From Cyclobacterium salsum (GTDB taxonomy: Bacteria > Bacteroidota > Bacteroidia > Cytophagales > Cyclobacteriaceae): a DNA stretch of 64,000 bases. Location of the stretch: the NCBI RefSeq assembly GCF_010119245.1, contig NZ_WNKG01000012.1, positions 1-64,000 on the forward strand, in the 5' to 3' direction. A model generated the notes under the pieces. It saw only the letters and a list, made by a program, of their open reading frames with translations. It was not told the DNA's origin and ran no database searches. Below are positions 28,900 to 38,378 of the stretch, piece by piece. The position numbers were made by a program, and so were the translations under genes. The first letter of the stretch is position 1, and each line of letters opens with the position of its first letter.

Positions 28900-29463
28900 A
28901 TGAAAATACTGGTACTGGACAATTACGATTCCTTCACCTACAATCTGGTCTATATACTTCGGGAGCTGGGTTGCGATTTGGATATTTACCGAAATGATAA
29001 GATCGGGTTGGAGGCGGTGGGTCAATACGATAAAATATTGCTGTCCCCCGGTCCGGGGATTCCGTCAGAAGCCGGGATCATGCCGGAACTAATCAAAAAG
29101 TACGCCCCCACCAAAGATATTCTGGGCGTGTGTTTGGGCCACCAGGCCATTGGGGAGGCCTTTGGCGGAGGGTTGATAAACCTCAGTGAGGTAGTGCATG
29201 GGGTGGCTTCCAAGGTGCGGATTCAACCGGACCCGCTATTCACAGGGCTGCCTGAATTTTTCACCGTGGGAAGGTATCACAGTTGGGTGATTGATGAAAC
29301 CCTGCTGCCACAAGAACTGGAGGTGATAGCCAAAACCCCGGATGGGCAAATTATGGCCGTCAGGCATGTTAAGTACCAGGTAAAAGGCCTGCAATTTCAC
29401 CCCGAAAGTATTTTGACCGAACACGGGGTGGAAATAATTAAAAACTGGATTGAAGGAGAATAA
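28900..29463 (+). CDS. trpG: Anthranilate synthase component II (glutamine amidotransferase)
   Basis: The 187-residue class I glutamine amidotransferase supplies ammonia to TrpE. The nucleophile cysteine is in LGVCLGHQAIGEAFGG near residue 77, and the catalytic His-Glu pair is in LQFHPESILTEHG near residue 170. The oxyanion-loop motif SPGPGIP is near residue 49. It is the second gene of the trp operon. In some bacteria the same subunit also serves aminodeoxychorismate synthase; no pabB is in this window. Confidence 0.96.
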   Translation: MKILVLDNYDSFTYNLVYILRELGCDLDIYRNDKIGLEAVGQYDKILLSPGPGIPSEAGIMPELIKKYAPTKDILGVCLGHQAIGEAFGGGLINLSEVVHGVASKVRIQPDPLFTGLPEFFTVGRYHSWVIDETLLPQELEVIAKTPDGQIMAVRHVKYQVKGLQFHPESILTEHGVEIIKNWIEGE

Positions 29464-29474
29464 ACTACTGGATC

Positions 29475-30485
29475 ATGAAAGAAATTCTGAATCACCTGAT
29501 TGAACACAAAACCCTTAATAAGGAACAGGCAAAGGGGGTGTTAAAAGAAATGACCTCAGGAGAGGTAAACCAAAGCCAGATGGCTGCTTTTTTGACCATA
29601 TTTATGATGCGCAGCGTTCGGGTGGAGGAACTCATGGGGTTCCGGGAGGCCATGCTGGAAAGGTGCATACCGGTCAATATCCCCGAATACGATGCCATCG
29701 ATCTTTGTGGCACTGGAGGGGATGGAAAAGATACCTTTAACATATCCACCCTGGCTTCCTTTATTGTTGCGGGGGCGGGTCAGCCGGTTGCCAAGCATGG
29801 AAATGTAGGGGTATCCTCCGTTTGCGGCTCCTCCAACCTTCTGGCGCATTTTGGCTATGAATTTACCAACGACGTTGACGAAATTAAAAGGAGTCTGGAT
29901 CGGGCAGGGATCTGCTTTCTGCATGCCCCCTTGTTTCACCCCGCTATGAAACACATCGGACCGGTACGAAAAGAGTTGGGTGTAAAAACGTTTTTCAACA
30001 TGCTCGGCCCCATGGTAAACCCCAGTTTTCCAAAAAAACAATTGGTGGGTGTTTTTAGTCTTGAACTAGCCCGTTTGTATGGGTACCTTTACCAAAACAA
30101 CGATGTACGATTTAGTATCTTGCATTCCCTGGACGGATACGATGAAATCTCCCTTACCGGAGATCTGAAGTGGATTTCCAATGCCGGGGAACAGGTCGTA
30201 AACCCGCAGGGCCTGGGTTTTGAGACCGTGTCTCCGGAAGCAATCATTGGCGGTGCTACGGTAGAAGAATCAGCCAAAATATTTACCGATATTCTGCAAG
30301 GTAAGGGAAGCCCAGCACAGGAAGCGGTGGTTATTGCCAATGCAGCAGCGGCCTTGCTCACCTCCAAACCAGAGTGGACCTTTCAGAAGGCCAGGGAAAT
30401 GGCCACGGAAACCCTTAAAAATGGAACGGCTTTAAAGGTATTTAAAAAGATGATCGATCCACAAACTTCCATAACTACTCATTGA
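29475..30485 (+). CDS. trpD: Anthranilate phosphoribosyltransferase
   Basis: The 336-residue enzyme transfers phosphoribose from PRPP to anthranilate. Visible motifs are the PRPP-binding CGTGGDGKDTFNIST near residue 77, KHGNVGVSS near residue 106, and the helical N-terminal domain (LNKEQAKGVLKEM, QMAAFLTIFMMR). Length is typical. It lies 11 bases after trpG and one base before trpC, inside the trp operon. It is a stand-alone TrpD rather than a TrpGD fusion. Confidence 0.97.
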   Translation: MKEILNHLIEHKTLNKEQAKGVLKEMTSGEVNQSQMAAFLTIFMMRSVRVEELMGFREAMLERCIPVNIPEYDAIDLCGTGGDGKDTFNISTLASFIVAGAGQPVAKHGNVGVSSVCGSSNLLAHFGYEFTNDVDEIKRSLDRAGICFLHAPLFHPAMKHIGPVRKELGVKTFFNMLGPMVNPSFPKKQLVGVFSLELARLYGYLYQNNDVRFSILHSLDGYDEISLTGDLKWISNAGEQVVNPQGLGFETVSPEAIIGGATVEESAKIFTDILQGKGSPAQEAVVIANAAAALLTSKPEWTFQKAREMATETLKNGTALKVFKKMIDPQTSITTH

Positions 30486-30486
30486 T

Positions 30487-31308
30487 ATGAACCTATTGGA
30501 TACCATTATTGCCCATAAAAAAGAAGAAGTAGCTGAGCGAAAGGCACTCTACCCGGAGAAATTGTTGGAGAAAAGCCTGTTTTTTGGAAGCCCGGTGGTC
30601 TCTATGAGAAAATACATAACCGATCCGGAAAAAACAGGCATCATCGCCGAGTTTAAAAGAAAGTCTCCGTCAAAGGGCTGGATCAATTCAACGGCAGCGG
30701 TAGAAAAAATAACCATTGGATACATGCAAGCCGGAGCTTCCGCCCTTTCAGTGCTCACCGACGAAACGTATTTTGGAGGATCGGCAGAGGATTTGAAGCT
30801 GGCCAGGAAATTTAATTACTGTCCCATCCTTCGTAAGGATTTTATGGTGGATGCCTACCAACTGATCGAGTCCAGGGCCCTGGGAGCAGATTGCATCTTG
30901 CTAATAGCGGCTGCGCTGACACCTCAAAAAATCCGGGAACTGGCTGCTTTGGCCAAAGAGCTGGGAATGGAAGTGCTGTTGGAAGTTCATAACCGCGAAG
31001 AATTGGAGGCATCCCTGAACGAATACGTGGATCTGGTAGGTGTAAATAACCGGAACCTGAAAACTTTCGAGGTAAACATAGAAACCTCCCTGGAATTGAT
31101 TCAGGTGATACCCGACACGTTTATCAGGATCTCGGAAAGTGGACTTTCTGATCCGGCCACGCTGGTACGGCTAAAACAAGCCGGTTTTGATGGTTTTCTA
31201 ATTGGAGAAAACTTCATGAAAACCATTCGGCCCCATCAGGCAGCATATAATTTCATGAATCAGTACCGAAAATTACTGATCTCGCAAGCTCAAAACACCG
31301 GGGCATGA
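30487..31308 (+). CDS. trpC: Indole-3-glycerol phosphate synthase
   Basis: The 273-residue TIM-barrel enzyme closes the indole ring from carboxyphenylaminodeoxyribulose phosphate. The signature EFKRKSPSKGWIN is near residue 55, followed by ILRKDFMVD near residue 116, LEVHNREELE near residue 167, VGVNNRNLKTF near residue 183 and ISESGL near residue 213. It is not fused to TrpF, which follows with a four-base overlap. Confidence 0.97.
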   Translation: MNLLDTIIAHKKEEVAERKALYPEKLLEKSLFFGSPVVSMRKYITDPEKTGIIAEFKRKSPSKGWINSTAAVEKITIGYMQAGASALSVLTDETYFGGSAEDLKLARKFNYCPILRKDFMVDAYQLIESRALGADCILLIAAALTPQKIRELAALAKELGMEVLLEVHNREELEASLNEYVDLVGVNNRNLKTFEVNIETSLELIQVIPDTFIRISESGLSDPATLVRLKQAGFDGFLIGENFMKTIRPHQAAYNFMNQYRKLLISQAQNTGA

Positions 31309-31958
31309 TTATTAAAGTCTGTGGTATGGCCGATCCCGAAAATATTCGCGGACTTGAGAAACTCGGTTTAGTGGATTGGATGGGTATGATTTTCTATCCT
31401 CCCTCCAGACGCTATGTGCCGGGGTTTTCTGTGGTCCCGGAATATTACCAAGGCGTTGCCTTGACCAAGGTAGGTGTATTTGTAAACGCCAGTCCGGACG
31501 AGATCCAGGGAGTAGCGCGGACTTATGGGTTGGATAAGGTCCAACTTCATGGAGATGAAACACCGGAACAAGTAAGGGAAATCAAAAACCTGACGGGAAT
31601 CTCCCTGATCAAGGTGTTTCGGATCGGAAAGGAATGGTCTTGGCAGGGATTGGAAGCCTATGAAGAACTGGTGGACTATTTCCTGCTAGATACCGATGGT
31701 CCCTCGTATGGAGGTACCGGCCATCAATTTAACTGGGAAATTATTAAACAATATCCCTTCCACAAACCGTTTTTACTCAGCGGGGGAATTCAGGCAGGCC
31801 AGGCCCGGGAATTGGTGGACTTGTACCAGTCCGCTCCGCACATGGCAGGTATTGATATCAATTCAAAATTTGAGATCAGACCGGGACTAAAAGACCTGGG
31901 CCTGGTGTGGGAATTGGCATGGGAGATCAGACAACAACTACAGAAAACCAAAGAATAA
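31305..31958 (+). CDS. trpF: Phosphoribosylanthranilate isomerase
   Basis: The 217-residue TIM-barrel enzyme isomerises phosphoribosylanthranilate. Family marks are the N-terminal IKVCGMADPENI with the catalytic cysteine, QLHGDETPEQ near residue 79, LLDTDGPSYGGTG near residue 128 and LSGGIQ near residue 158. The ATG overlaps the end of trpC by four bases, and trpB starts directly after its stop, so the genes are translationally coupled. Confidence 0.95.
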   Translation: MIIKVCGMADPENIRGLEKLGLVDWMGMIFYPPSRRYVPGFSVVPEYYQGVALTKVGVFVNASPDEIQGVARTYGLDKVQLHGDETPEQVREIKNLTGISLIKVFRIGKEWSWQGLEAYEELVDYFLLDTDGPSYGGTGHQFNWEIIKQYPFHKPFLLSGGIQAGQARELVDLYQSAPHMAGIDINSKFEIRPGLKDLGLVWELAWEIRQQLQKTKE

Positions 31959-33149
31959 ATGGATACACCGATGATAAAAGTTGACGAAAATGGATTTTAT
32001 GGGCAATTTGGCGGAGCCTATATTCCCGAAATGCTTTACCCCAATATCGAGGAATTGCGGGAGAATTACGAACTGATTATGGAATCTCCTGCTTTTCGGG
32101 AAGAGTTTGATTCCCTTTTGAAAGACTATGTGGGCAGGCCTACTCCCTTATTTCTCGCCAAAAGGCTTTCGGAGAAATACAAAGCCAAAATATACCTCAA
32201 GCGGGAAGATCTCTGCCATACGGGTGCCCACAAGATCAATAATACCGTAGGCCAGATCATTTTAGCTAAAAAGCTTAATAAAAAGCGCATCATTGCCGAA
32301 ACCGGAGCTGGGCAACATGGAGTGGCCACGGCTACTGTGTGCGCCCTGATGGGCATGGAGTGTACGGTGTATATGGGAGCCGTGGACATGGAGCGACAGA
32401 AACCCAATGTGGAACGCATGCGGATACTGGGTGCTACCGTGGTGCCTGCCAATTCGGGAAGCAAAACGCTGAAAGACGCTACCAATGAAGCCATGCGTCA
32501 GTGGATCAATAATCCGGTAGATACGCATTACATTATTGGTTCGGTGGTAGGACCCCACCCGTATCCCGAAATGGTAGCCCGGTTTCAATCCGTGATTTCC
32601 GCAGAGATGAAGGCACAGCTCAAGGAAAAGGAAGGAAGGGAAAACCCAGATCTGGTCATTGCCTGTGTTGGGGGCGGCAGCAATGCGGCTGGCGCTTTTT
32701 ACCATTACTACAACGAACCGTCCGTTCGCTTAATCGCCGTTGAGGCTGCCGGATTGGGAGTATCCTCCGGTAAGTCTGCAGCCACTACCTTGCTGGGAAA
32801 ACCGGGGATTCTACATGGGAGCAAGACGCTACTGATGCAAACCGAAGATGGACAAGTGGTGGAACCTCACAGTATTTCGGCTGGCTTGGATTATCCGGGC
32901 ATTGGTCCGGTACATGCCCATCTGTTTGAATCGGGCAGGGGAGAGTTTGTAGCCGTGGAGGACGAGCATGCCATGCAGGCAGGTATCGAGGTCAGCCGAC
33001 TGGAGGGGATCATTCCTGCCATCGAATCGGCACATGCTTTTTCAGCCCTAAACCAGATCCAATACGAACCTACCGATGTGATTATCATCAATCTTTCGGG
33101 CCGGGGGGACAAAGATTTAGATACCTACATTAAATGGGGAAATTACTAG
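31959..33149 (+). CDS. trpB: Tryptophan synthase beta subunit
   Basis: The 396-residue PLP enzyme joins indole and serine to give tryptophan. The PLP lysine is in [14 protein letters not shown] near residue 90. The phosphate-binding loop GGGSNAAG is near residue 235, and the family start FGQFGG appears as [13 protein letters not shown] near residue 14. It is a TrpB1-type subunit, which normally pairs with TrpA. trpA follows five bases after its stop. Confidence 0.98.
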   Translation: MDTPMIKVDENGFYGQFGGAYIPEMLYPNIEELRENYELIMESPAFREEFDSLLKDYVGRPTPLFLAKRLSEKYKAKIYLKREDLCHTGAHKINNTVGQIILAKKLNKKRIIAETGAGQHGVATATVCALMGMECTVYMGAVDMERQKPNVERMRILGATVVPANSGSKTLKDATNEAMRQWINNPVDTHYIIGSVVGPHPYPEMVARFQSVISAEMKAQLKEKEGRENPDLVIACVGGGSNAAGAFYHYYNEPSVRLIAVEAAGLGVSSGKSAATTLLGKPGILHGSKTLLMQTEDGQVVEPHSISAGLDYPGIGPVHAHLFESGRGEFVAVEDEHAMQAGIEVSRLEGIIPAIESAHAFSALNQIQYEPTDVIIINLSGRGDKDLDTYIKWGNY

Positions 33150-33154
33150 TAGAT

Positions 33155-33928
33155 ATGAACCGCATAGACGAATTATTTAAACAGAAAAAGGAACGTATTT
33201 TATCCATCTATTTTACGGCAGGTTTTCCGAAACTTGGGGATACGCTGACCATTATGGAGGCCATAGAAGCGGCCGGTGCTGATATTATTGAGATAGGAGT
33301 GCCTTATTCGGATCCCATAGCCGATGGTCCCACCATTCAGGAAAGCAATAATCAGGCGTTGAAAAATGGAATGACCCTGAAATTGCTTTTTGAGCAATTA
33401 GGGGAATTACGGGAAAAAGTAAGCATTCCCGTGATCCTGATGGGATACCTTAACCCGGTAGTACAATACGGTATGGAGGCCTTTTGTAAGAAATGTAGGG
33501 AAGTAGGTATTGATGGTCTGATTTTGCCTGACTTGCCCATGCAACAGTACCTTTCAGAATACAAGGAAATATTTGATGCGTACGACTTGCGAAATACTTT
33601 TCTGATTTCTCCACAAACCGCTGAAGAAAGGATCCGACAAATTGACCAACATACGGACGGGTTTATCTACATGGTTTCTTCGGCAAGTATCACCGGAGCC
33701 AAAAAGGAGATCACGCCCGAGCAATTGGCTTATTTTGAGCGGGTAAAAGCCATGAAGCTAAATAATCCCCGATTAATTGGTTTTGGGATTTCGGACAAAC
33801 CATCCTTTCAAACCGCCTCTGCCCATTCTCATGGGGCGATTATTGGAAGTGCATTTATCAACGTATTGCGGGAATCAACCGACTTAAAAAAAGATATTAA
33901 CGAATACATTCAAGGCATTCTATCATGA
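33155..33928 (+). CDS. trpA: Tryptophan synthase alpha subunit
   Basis: The 257-residue TIM-barrel subunit cleaves indole-3-glycerol phosphate and channels indole to TrpB. Signatures are FTAGFPKLGDT, IEIGVPYSDPIADGPTIQ with the catalytic Glu near residue 48, LILPDLP with the catalytic Asp, and GFGISDKP near residue 210. I chose the ATG at 33155, five bases past the trpB stop; an earlier ATG at 33134 would overlap trpB by 16 bases and add seven poorly conserved residues. The stop overlaps the next ATG. Confidence 0.96.
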   Translation: MNRIDELFKQKKERILSIYFTAGFPKLGDTLTIMEAIEAAGADIIEIGVPYSDPIADGPTIQESNNQALKNGMTLKLLFEQLGELREKVSIPVILMGYLNPVVQYGMEAFCKKCREVGIDGLILPDLPMQQYLSEYKEIFDAYDLRNTFLISPQTAEERIRQIDQHTDGFIYMVSSASITGAKKEITPEQLAYFERVKAMKLNNPRLIGFGISDKPSFQTASAHSHGAIIGSAFINVLRESTDLKKDINEYIQGILS

Positions 33929-34944
33929 TTATACAGCTCAAACAGGGGATCAGTTTCGGACAAAAAGAAGCGTTGATACAACAAGTGACCGGTCTGGGGT
34001 ATACCGTTACAGAAGTCAAAACACAGATGGGCGATTACCTCATCGGTATCGGAAAGAAGGCCTTTGATATTCGGAAAATAGGAGCATTAGAAGGGATTCA
34101 GGATATTCATATTGTTTCGGATGAATACAAACTGGTTTCAAAAAAATGGAAAGTCAAACCTACCTGTATTGATCTGGGAGATGGGATTGCTATCCAGGAT
34201 GGAGAGATGGCGATCATCACCGGTCCTTGCTCCATTGAATCAGAGGAGCAGATTGTGAAGGTGATCAACCATATGAAGGAAAATAACCTAACCATGATGC
34301 GGGGAGGTGTTTTCAAGCCCAGAAGTAGTCCCTACGCATTCAGAGGGCTGGGCATGGATGGGCTCAAATTATGGCACCGACTAGCCAAAGCCGCGGGAAT
34401 TAAAATTGTCACAGAGGTGATGCAGGTTTCCCAGATTGAGGAAATGTATGATTACGTGGACGTATTCCAGGTAGGAGCAAGAAACACCCAAAATTTCAAT
34501 TTGCTGGATGAATTGGGAAAGGTGGATAAGGCCGTTTTGATCAAGCGCGGCATTTCCGGCACCATTGAGGAGCTGTTACAATCGGCGGAGTATGTTTTTT
34601 CCGGTGGCAACGAAAAGCTGATTTTATGTGAACGGGGTATCCGGACGTATGAAAAGGCAAGTAGAAATACGCTGGATCTGAATGCCGTACCCATTCTCAA
34701 ATCCAAGTCCCACTTACCCGTGGTGGTGGATCCATCCCATGGTATTGGCATTCGGGAGTTTGTACCACAAATGGCATTGGCAGGAGTGATGGCGGGTGCT
34801 GACGGGATCATTTACGAATCCCATGAGAACCCGGATAAAGCTTATTCCGACGGGCAGCAAACCCTTAATTTTGCCCAAAGTTCTTTGCTGGCAGAGCAGA
34901 TCCGGAAGATTTTTGCCATGCGGAAAACCTTCGACTTGTTATAA
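33925..34944 (+). CDS. 3-deoxy-7-phosphoheptulonate (DAHP) synthase
   Basis: The 339-residue enzyme condenses PEP and erythrose 4-phosphate in the first step of the shikimate pathway. It has an N-terminal ferredoxin-like regulatory domain of about 70 residues, as in the Thermotoga-type enzyme. The KDO8P/DAHP synthase barrel follows, with the signatures ITGPCSIESEEQ, RGGVFKPRSSPYAFRG and VVVDPSHGIG. The ATG overlaps the trpA stop (ATGA), so it forms the tail of the trp operon and should respond to the same attenuator. That would link entry of carbon into the aromatic pathway to tryptophan supply. Confidence 0.95.
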   Translation: MIIQLKQGISFGQKEALIQQVTGLGYTVTEVKTQMGDYLIGIGKKAFDIRKIGALEGIQDIHIVSDEYKLVSKKWKVKPTCIDLGDGIAIQDGEMAIITGPCSIESEEQIVKVINHMKENNLTMMRGGVFKPRSSPYAFRGLGMDGLKLWHRLAKAAGIKIVTEVMQVSQIEEMYDYVDVFQVGARNTQNFNLLDELGKVDKAVLIKRGISGTIEELLQSAEYVFSGGNEKLILCERGIRTYEKASRNTLDLNAVPILKSKSHLPVVVDPSHGIGIREFVPQMALAGVMAGADGIIYESHENPDKAYSDGQQTLNFAQSSLLAEQIRKIFAMRKTFDLL

Positions 34945-35333
34945 AGGAATGGCTGATGAAATCAAGCATGACGCAAGCGACCCACGGAGGGATGATTATA
35001 ATTCATGCGAAGATTCTCCCGATTTAAGATCGGGACAGGCTATGTGGCAACTTAAAGACAATTATAAACACATGAAATCGAGCATGTCAGAGGCGACACA
35101 CAGAGGAATGATTATCATTGCGAGATTCCATCTGACAGCTAAAAAGCAAATTATAAACAGATGAAATGAGGTTTCGGATTGGTAAAAGTGTAGGGGTAAA
35201 CCTGACCGCTTACAAACAGCTTGCTTAAATTTACCTTAGTGAGAGGAGGGTAAAAAATTCCTTTTGGCAAAGAATAGTGAAAAAATCCACAGCCAAAGCC
35301 AAGATCCACTCTATAAATGCGTTACCTAAAAAC
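34945..35333. repeat. Intergenic imperfect tandem repeats between DAHP synthase and phhA
   Basis: This spacer of about 390 bases holds no credible gene. A unit beginning ATGAAATCAAGCATG at 34956 recurs at 35072 (ATGAAATCGAGCATG), offset 116 bases, with the following GCGAC.CAC.GAGG.ATGATTAT also conserved. Its start appears a third time at 35161, preceded each of the last two times by AATTATAAACA. A 7-bp inverted repeat (TCCCGAT/ATCGGGA) lies near 35020. It resembles short dispersed intergenic repeats found in Cytophagales. The sequence after 35200 probably contains the phhA promoter. Confidence 0.6.
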
Positions 35334-36110
35334 ATGGCAGCTACCGATTCTACAAACATTCTTTCTGATCCCAGACTAAAACCGATGCAGCAGGAGTACG
35401 AGAAGTATACTGCGGAAGATTTTCAGGTTTGGAAAATTCTTTTTGAGCGGCAGTACAAAAACCTTCCCGACGCTGCTTCCCAAAAATTTCTGGATGGACT
35501 GGAATTGATCGGTTTTTCTTCGGATCGCATCGCTGATTTTGCAGAAGTAAATGAAAGTTTGGCAGGGCTCACAGGCTGGGCGGTGGAGGTCGTACCGGGA
35601 TTGATAGATGATGATCTGTTTTTTGGACTTTTGAATCATCGTCGGTTTCCGGCTTCAACCTGGCTGAGGTCCATGGAGGAACTGGATTATTTGCAGGAGC
35701 CGGATATGTTTCACGATGCCTTTGCCCACCTGCCCCTGTTGACAGATCCTACTTACACGCGTTTCTTAAAGAATCTGGCAGGAATAGCCTTGAAGCACGT
35801 TCAAAATCCCCTGGCCATTGACCTGCTGTCCCGGATTTACTGGTACACCATTGAATTTGGATTGATCCGGGAAGGGGGGAAACTGAAGGTATATGGAGCG
35901 GGAATTCTCAGTTCAGCCGGTGAGACGCTGTTTTCCCTTTCCAATGAACCACGCCATCTGGAATACGATGTGGAGGTAATTTTAAACACGCCCTATTGGA
36001 AAAATAAATTTCAGGAAAGGTATTTTGTCATCGAGCGTTTTGAAGATCTCTATGCTTCCATTCCGCTGATTGAAGAAAAATTGGAGGAACTTCTTCAAAA
36101 AGCGGACTGA
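35334..36110 (+). CDS. phhA: Phenylalanine 4-monooxygenase
   Basis: The 258-residue enzyme is a bacterial aromatic amino acid hydroxylase that turns phenylalanine into tyrosine with tetrahydropterin and O2. The iron ligands are visible as H127 and H132 in EPDMFHDAFAHLP and E174 in YWYTIEFGLIRE. YGAGILSS near residue 190 is also conserved. There is no N-terminal ACT regulatory domain. I chose ATG 35334; GTG at 35277 would add 19 basic residues with no clear role. The position after the trp/DAHP operon groups aromatic amino acid genes, but the repeat-filled spacer suggests separate transcription. Confidence 0.93.
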   Translation: MAATDSTNILSDPRLKPMQQEYEKYTAEDFQVWKILFERQYKNLPDAASQKFLDGLELIGFSSDRIADFAEVNESLAGLTGWAVEVVPGLIDDDLFFGLLNHRRFPASTWLRSMEELDYLQEPDMFHDAFAHLPLLTDPTYTRFLKNLAGIALKHVQNPLAIDLLSRIYWYTIEFGLIREGGKLKVYGAGILSSAGETLFSLSNEPRHLEYDVEVILNTPYWKNKFQERYFVIERFEDLYASIPLIEEKLEELLQKAD

Positions 36111-36172
36111 ATTCCGAAAGATTTTCTTTATTCTTGATTCGGCAATTCACCATAACCTGATTTACTATTTGT

Positions 36173-37765
36173 ATGAGCGTTTCGATTAAAAGACTATTAC
36201 TGATCCTTTTTGGTTGGCAGCTATGTTGGCAGGTAGCTGCCCAGGAATCCAAGGATTTGGATATCTACCTGGCCATTGGCCAATCCAACATGGCAGGAAG
36301 GGCCAGCATTCAGCCGGATCTTTCCGAACCCCTTGAAGGGGTCTTTTTATTTACTGGGGAGGATTGGGTCCCCGCCAGAAATCCCCTCAACATTCACTCT
36401 AGCATCCGAAAAGATAGCAGCATGCAGCGGCTGAGCCCTGCCTACGGATTTGCCAGGAAGATGAAAAGCCTTCAAATCGATAATAACCTCGGGCTTGTGG
36501 TCAATGCCAAAGGGGGGAGTGCCATTGAGGAATGGATGCCAGGAACCCCGTTTTTCAGGGACATGCTGCAAAGGGCCCGGCTCGCTTCCAGAGACGGCAT
36601 CCTTCGCGGAGTGATTTGGCACCAGGGCGAATCCAACGCCAGCCAACCCGACCTGTACCTAGAGCAGATTAGCCAGTTCATTGGTGCCCTGCGGGATTCG
36701 CTGTCTTTGCCGAATTTACCTTTTGTGGCCGGACAACTTTCGGAAGACAAAGAATCGAGAAAATCTTTAAATGAAAAATTGCTGCTACTCCCGGAAAGGG
36801 TATCGCATACGGCGCTGGTCCCTTCCTTTGGGACGACCACCTTTGACAGTACGCACTTTGATAGTCCCAGTCAGGTTTTGTTGGGAGAACGATATGCCTA
36901 TAAAATGAACATACTTCTGGAAGAAAATACCGACCGGCAAGGCTTTGCTTTCGGGCTTATTGCTGACGTGCAATATGCGGACGCAGAGACGGCTGGAAAA
37001 CGCAATTACCGGGGTACCCTGGCCACTCTGGAGCAAACCATTCCGTTTCTAAATGCTTTTGATCCAGATTTTATCGTAAACCTGGGGGATCTTATCGATC
37101 GGGATTTTGCAAGTTTCGATGCACCTCTCGGCTTATTGGAGGCCGCCAGGGCACCTTTACACCATGTTTGGGGCAATCATGATTTTTCGGTAGCGGACAG
37201 CTTGAAAGCTAAGGTTGGCGACAAGCTGGGAAACCCATCGGGCTACTATTCCTTCGAAAAGGGAAACATTGTTTTTTTGGTGCTCGATGGCATGGATATT
37301 AGCCTGGAAGGTCATCCGGAGGGAACTGAAAATTACCGGAAAGCAAGTGACTTAATGGCCCGGCTGGAAGCTTCCGGTGCCAACAATGCCAAACCCTGGA
37401 ATGGGGGCATCGGTGAAAAACAAATGGATTGGTTGGTTTCTAACGTGAAAAATGCCGAGGAATCCGGAAAAAAAATAATCGTGTTTTGCCACTACCCGCT
37501 CCTTCCGGAAAATGGGCTCCACCTGCTCAATAGTCAGGAGGTGTTGGAGAAAATCGGTCACTCTCCGGCTTTGGTTGCCTGGTTTTCCGGGCATCATCAT
37601 GAGGGTAACTATGTAAAAGATGCCCAAGGCGTACACCACCTCACCCTGCTGGGGATGGTGGAAGCGCAATCGCCGGTCTTGGGGGCAGTGGTGCGGGTCT
37701 ATCCCGATAAATTGATTCTCCACGGTATCGGTGAGGAAATGGACCGCATCCTGGAATTCAAGTGA
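36173..37765 (+). CDS. Secreted fusion of SGNH/sialate O-acetylesterase-type domain and calcineurin-like phosphoesterase
   Basis: The 530-residue protein has a signal peptide ending near VAAQ (residue 24), so it acts outside the cytoplasm. Residues 30-250 form a SASA/SGNH esterase: nucleophile S38 in AIGQSNMAGR, WHQGES at 149-154 and the D225-xx-H228 pair in DSTH. Residues 258-530 form a metallophosphoesterase of the ADP-ribose/CDP-alcohol diphosphatase type: ADVQYAD, GDLIDRD at 305, GNHD at 334, H440 in FCHYPLL and GHHH at 473. Catalytic motifs of both halves are intact. One continuous frame links them, so it is a genuine fusion. Substrate unknown. Confidence 0.88.
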   Translation: MSVSIKRLLLILFGWQLCWQVAAQESKDLDIYLAIGQSNMAGRASIQPDLSEPLEGVFLFTGEDWVPARNPLNIHSSIRKDSSMQRLSPAYGFARKMKSLQIDNNLGLVVNAKGGSAIEEWMPGTPFFRDMLQRARLASRDGILRGVIWHQGESNASQPDLYLEQISQFIGALRDSLSLPNLPFVAGQLSEDKESRKSLNEKLLLLPERVSHTALVPSFGTTTFDSTHFDSPSQVLLGERYAYKMNILLEENTDRQGFAFGLIADVQYADAETAGKRNYRGTLATLEQTIPFLNAFDPDFIVNLGDLIDRDFASFDAPLGLLEAARAPLHHVWGNHDFSVADSLKAKVGDKLGNPSGYYSFEKGNIVFLVLDGMDISLEGHPEGTENYRKASDLMARLEASGANNAKPWNGGIGEKQMDWLVSNVKNAEESGKKIIVFCHYPLLPENGLHLLNSQEVLEKIGHSPALVAWFSGHHHEGNYVKDAQGVHHLTLLGMVEAQSPVLGAVVRVYPDKLILHGIGEEMDRILEFK

Positions 37766-37861
37766 TTAGCCTATTGCCTCAGGTATTTTCTGAAAAGGCG
37801 GCGGAACTTTCCAAATTTGGTACTGGATAAATATTTATATTAGCACTTTAAATAAAAAACC

Positions 37862-38365
37862 ATGTACACCCGTTTTGCCAAAGTATTCTATTTTCTTACC
37901 ATAGGGCTGTTTTTGTTTCTGCTTCTTTACGCCTATGCGGCACTGCCCGAATTTGCCACCTATGCGGCAAGCAAGGAAGGGATGCCGCTGAAGCAGATCA
38001 GCAAAGAAGGTTTCTTTTATGGTGCCATTGCACTGTTTCTGGTATATAATGTCCTATTGATCGTCCCGGCGAAGCTCATGGAAATGAAATTGATTGTCGC
38101 CTTAAATCGCTTGTTTCCGGTGGGCGATGTGTATCGGGACAAGATGCTTGCCTGGATATATTCCTTTATCGCGATACTCAATCTGGCCACGGCGGTATTG
38201 GTCTTCTACATTCACAGCATCAGCAATCAAAATGTGATCAACAGTTCGGAATACAATTTCTTTTTTTACCTGGCTCCGGTCTTGATGCTGGTATGGGTGT
38301 TGGGTCTTTTTTACCTGATTGCCGGAAAAATAAAGCAGGTAAAGTCAGGTACTATTTTAAGTTGA
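37862..38365 (+). CDS. Small four-helix membrane protein of unknown function
   Basis: The 167-residue protein has four hydrophobic segments: about residues 8-27, 50-70, 95-118 and 135-157. Short loops separate them, and a conserved-looking amphipathic stretch lies between helices two and three ([20 protein letters not shown]). I do not recognise the family. It precedes parE by 13 bases and is probably cotranscribed with it. It has no signal peptide beyond the first helix and no catalytic motif. Confidence 0.75.
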   Translation: MYTRFAKVFYFLTIGLFLFLLLYAYAALPEFATYAASKEGMPLKQISKEGFFYGAIALFLVYNVLLIVPAKLMEMKLIVALNRLFPVGDVYRDKMLAWIYSFIAILNLATAVLVFYIHSISNQNVINSSEYNFFFYLAPVLMLVWVLGLFYLIAGKIKQVKSGTILS

Positions 38366-38378
38366 ATTAGTAAAGTTT

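Noticed and set aside
35015..35040. TCCCGAT/ATCGGGA inverted repeat as a terminator for the trp operon
   Set aside because: No T-run follows on either strand, so it is more likely part of the dispersed repeat.
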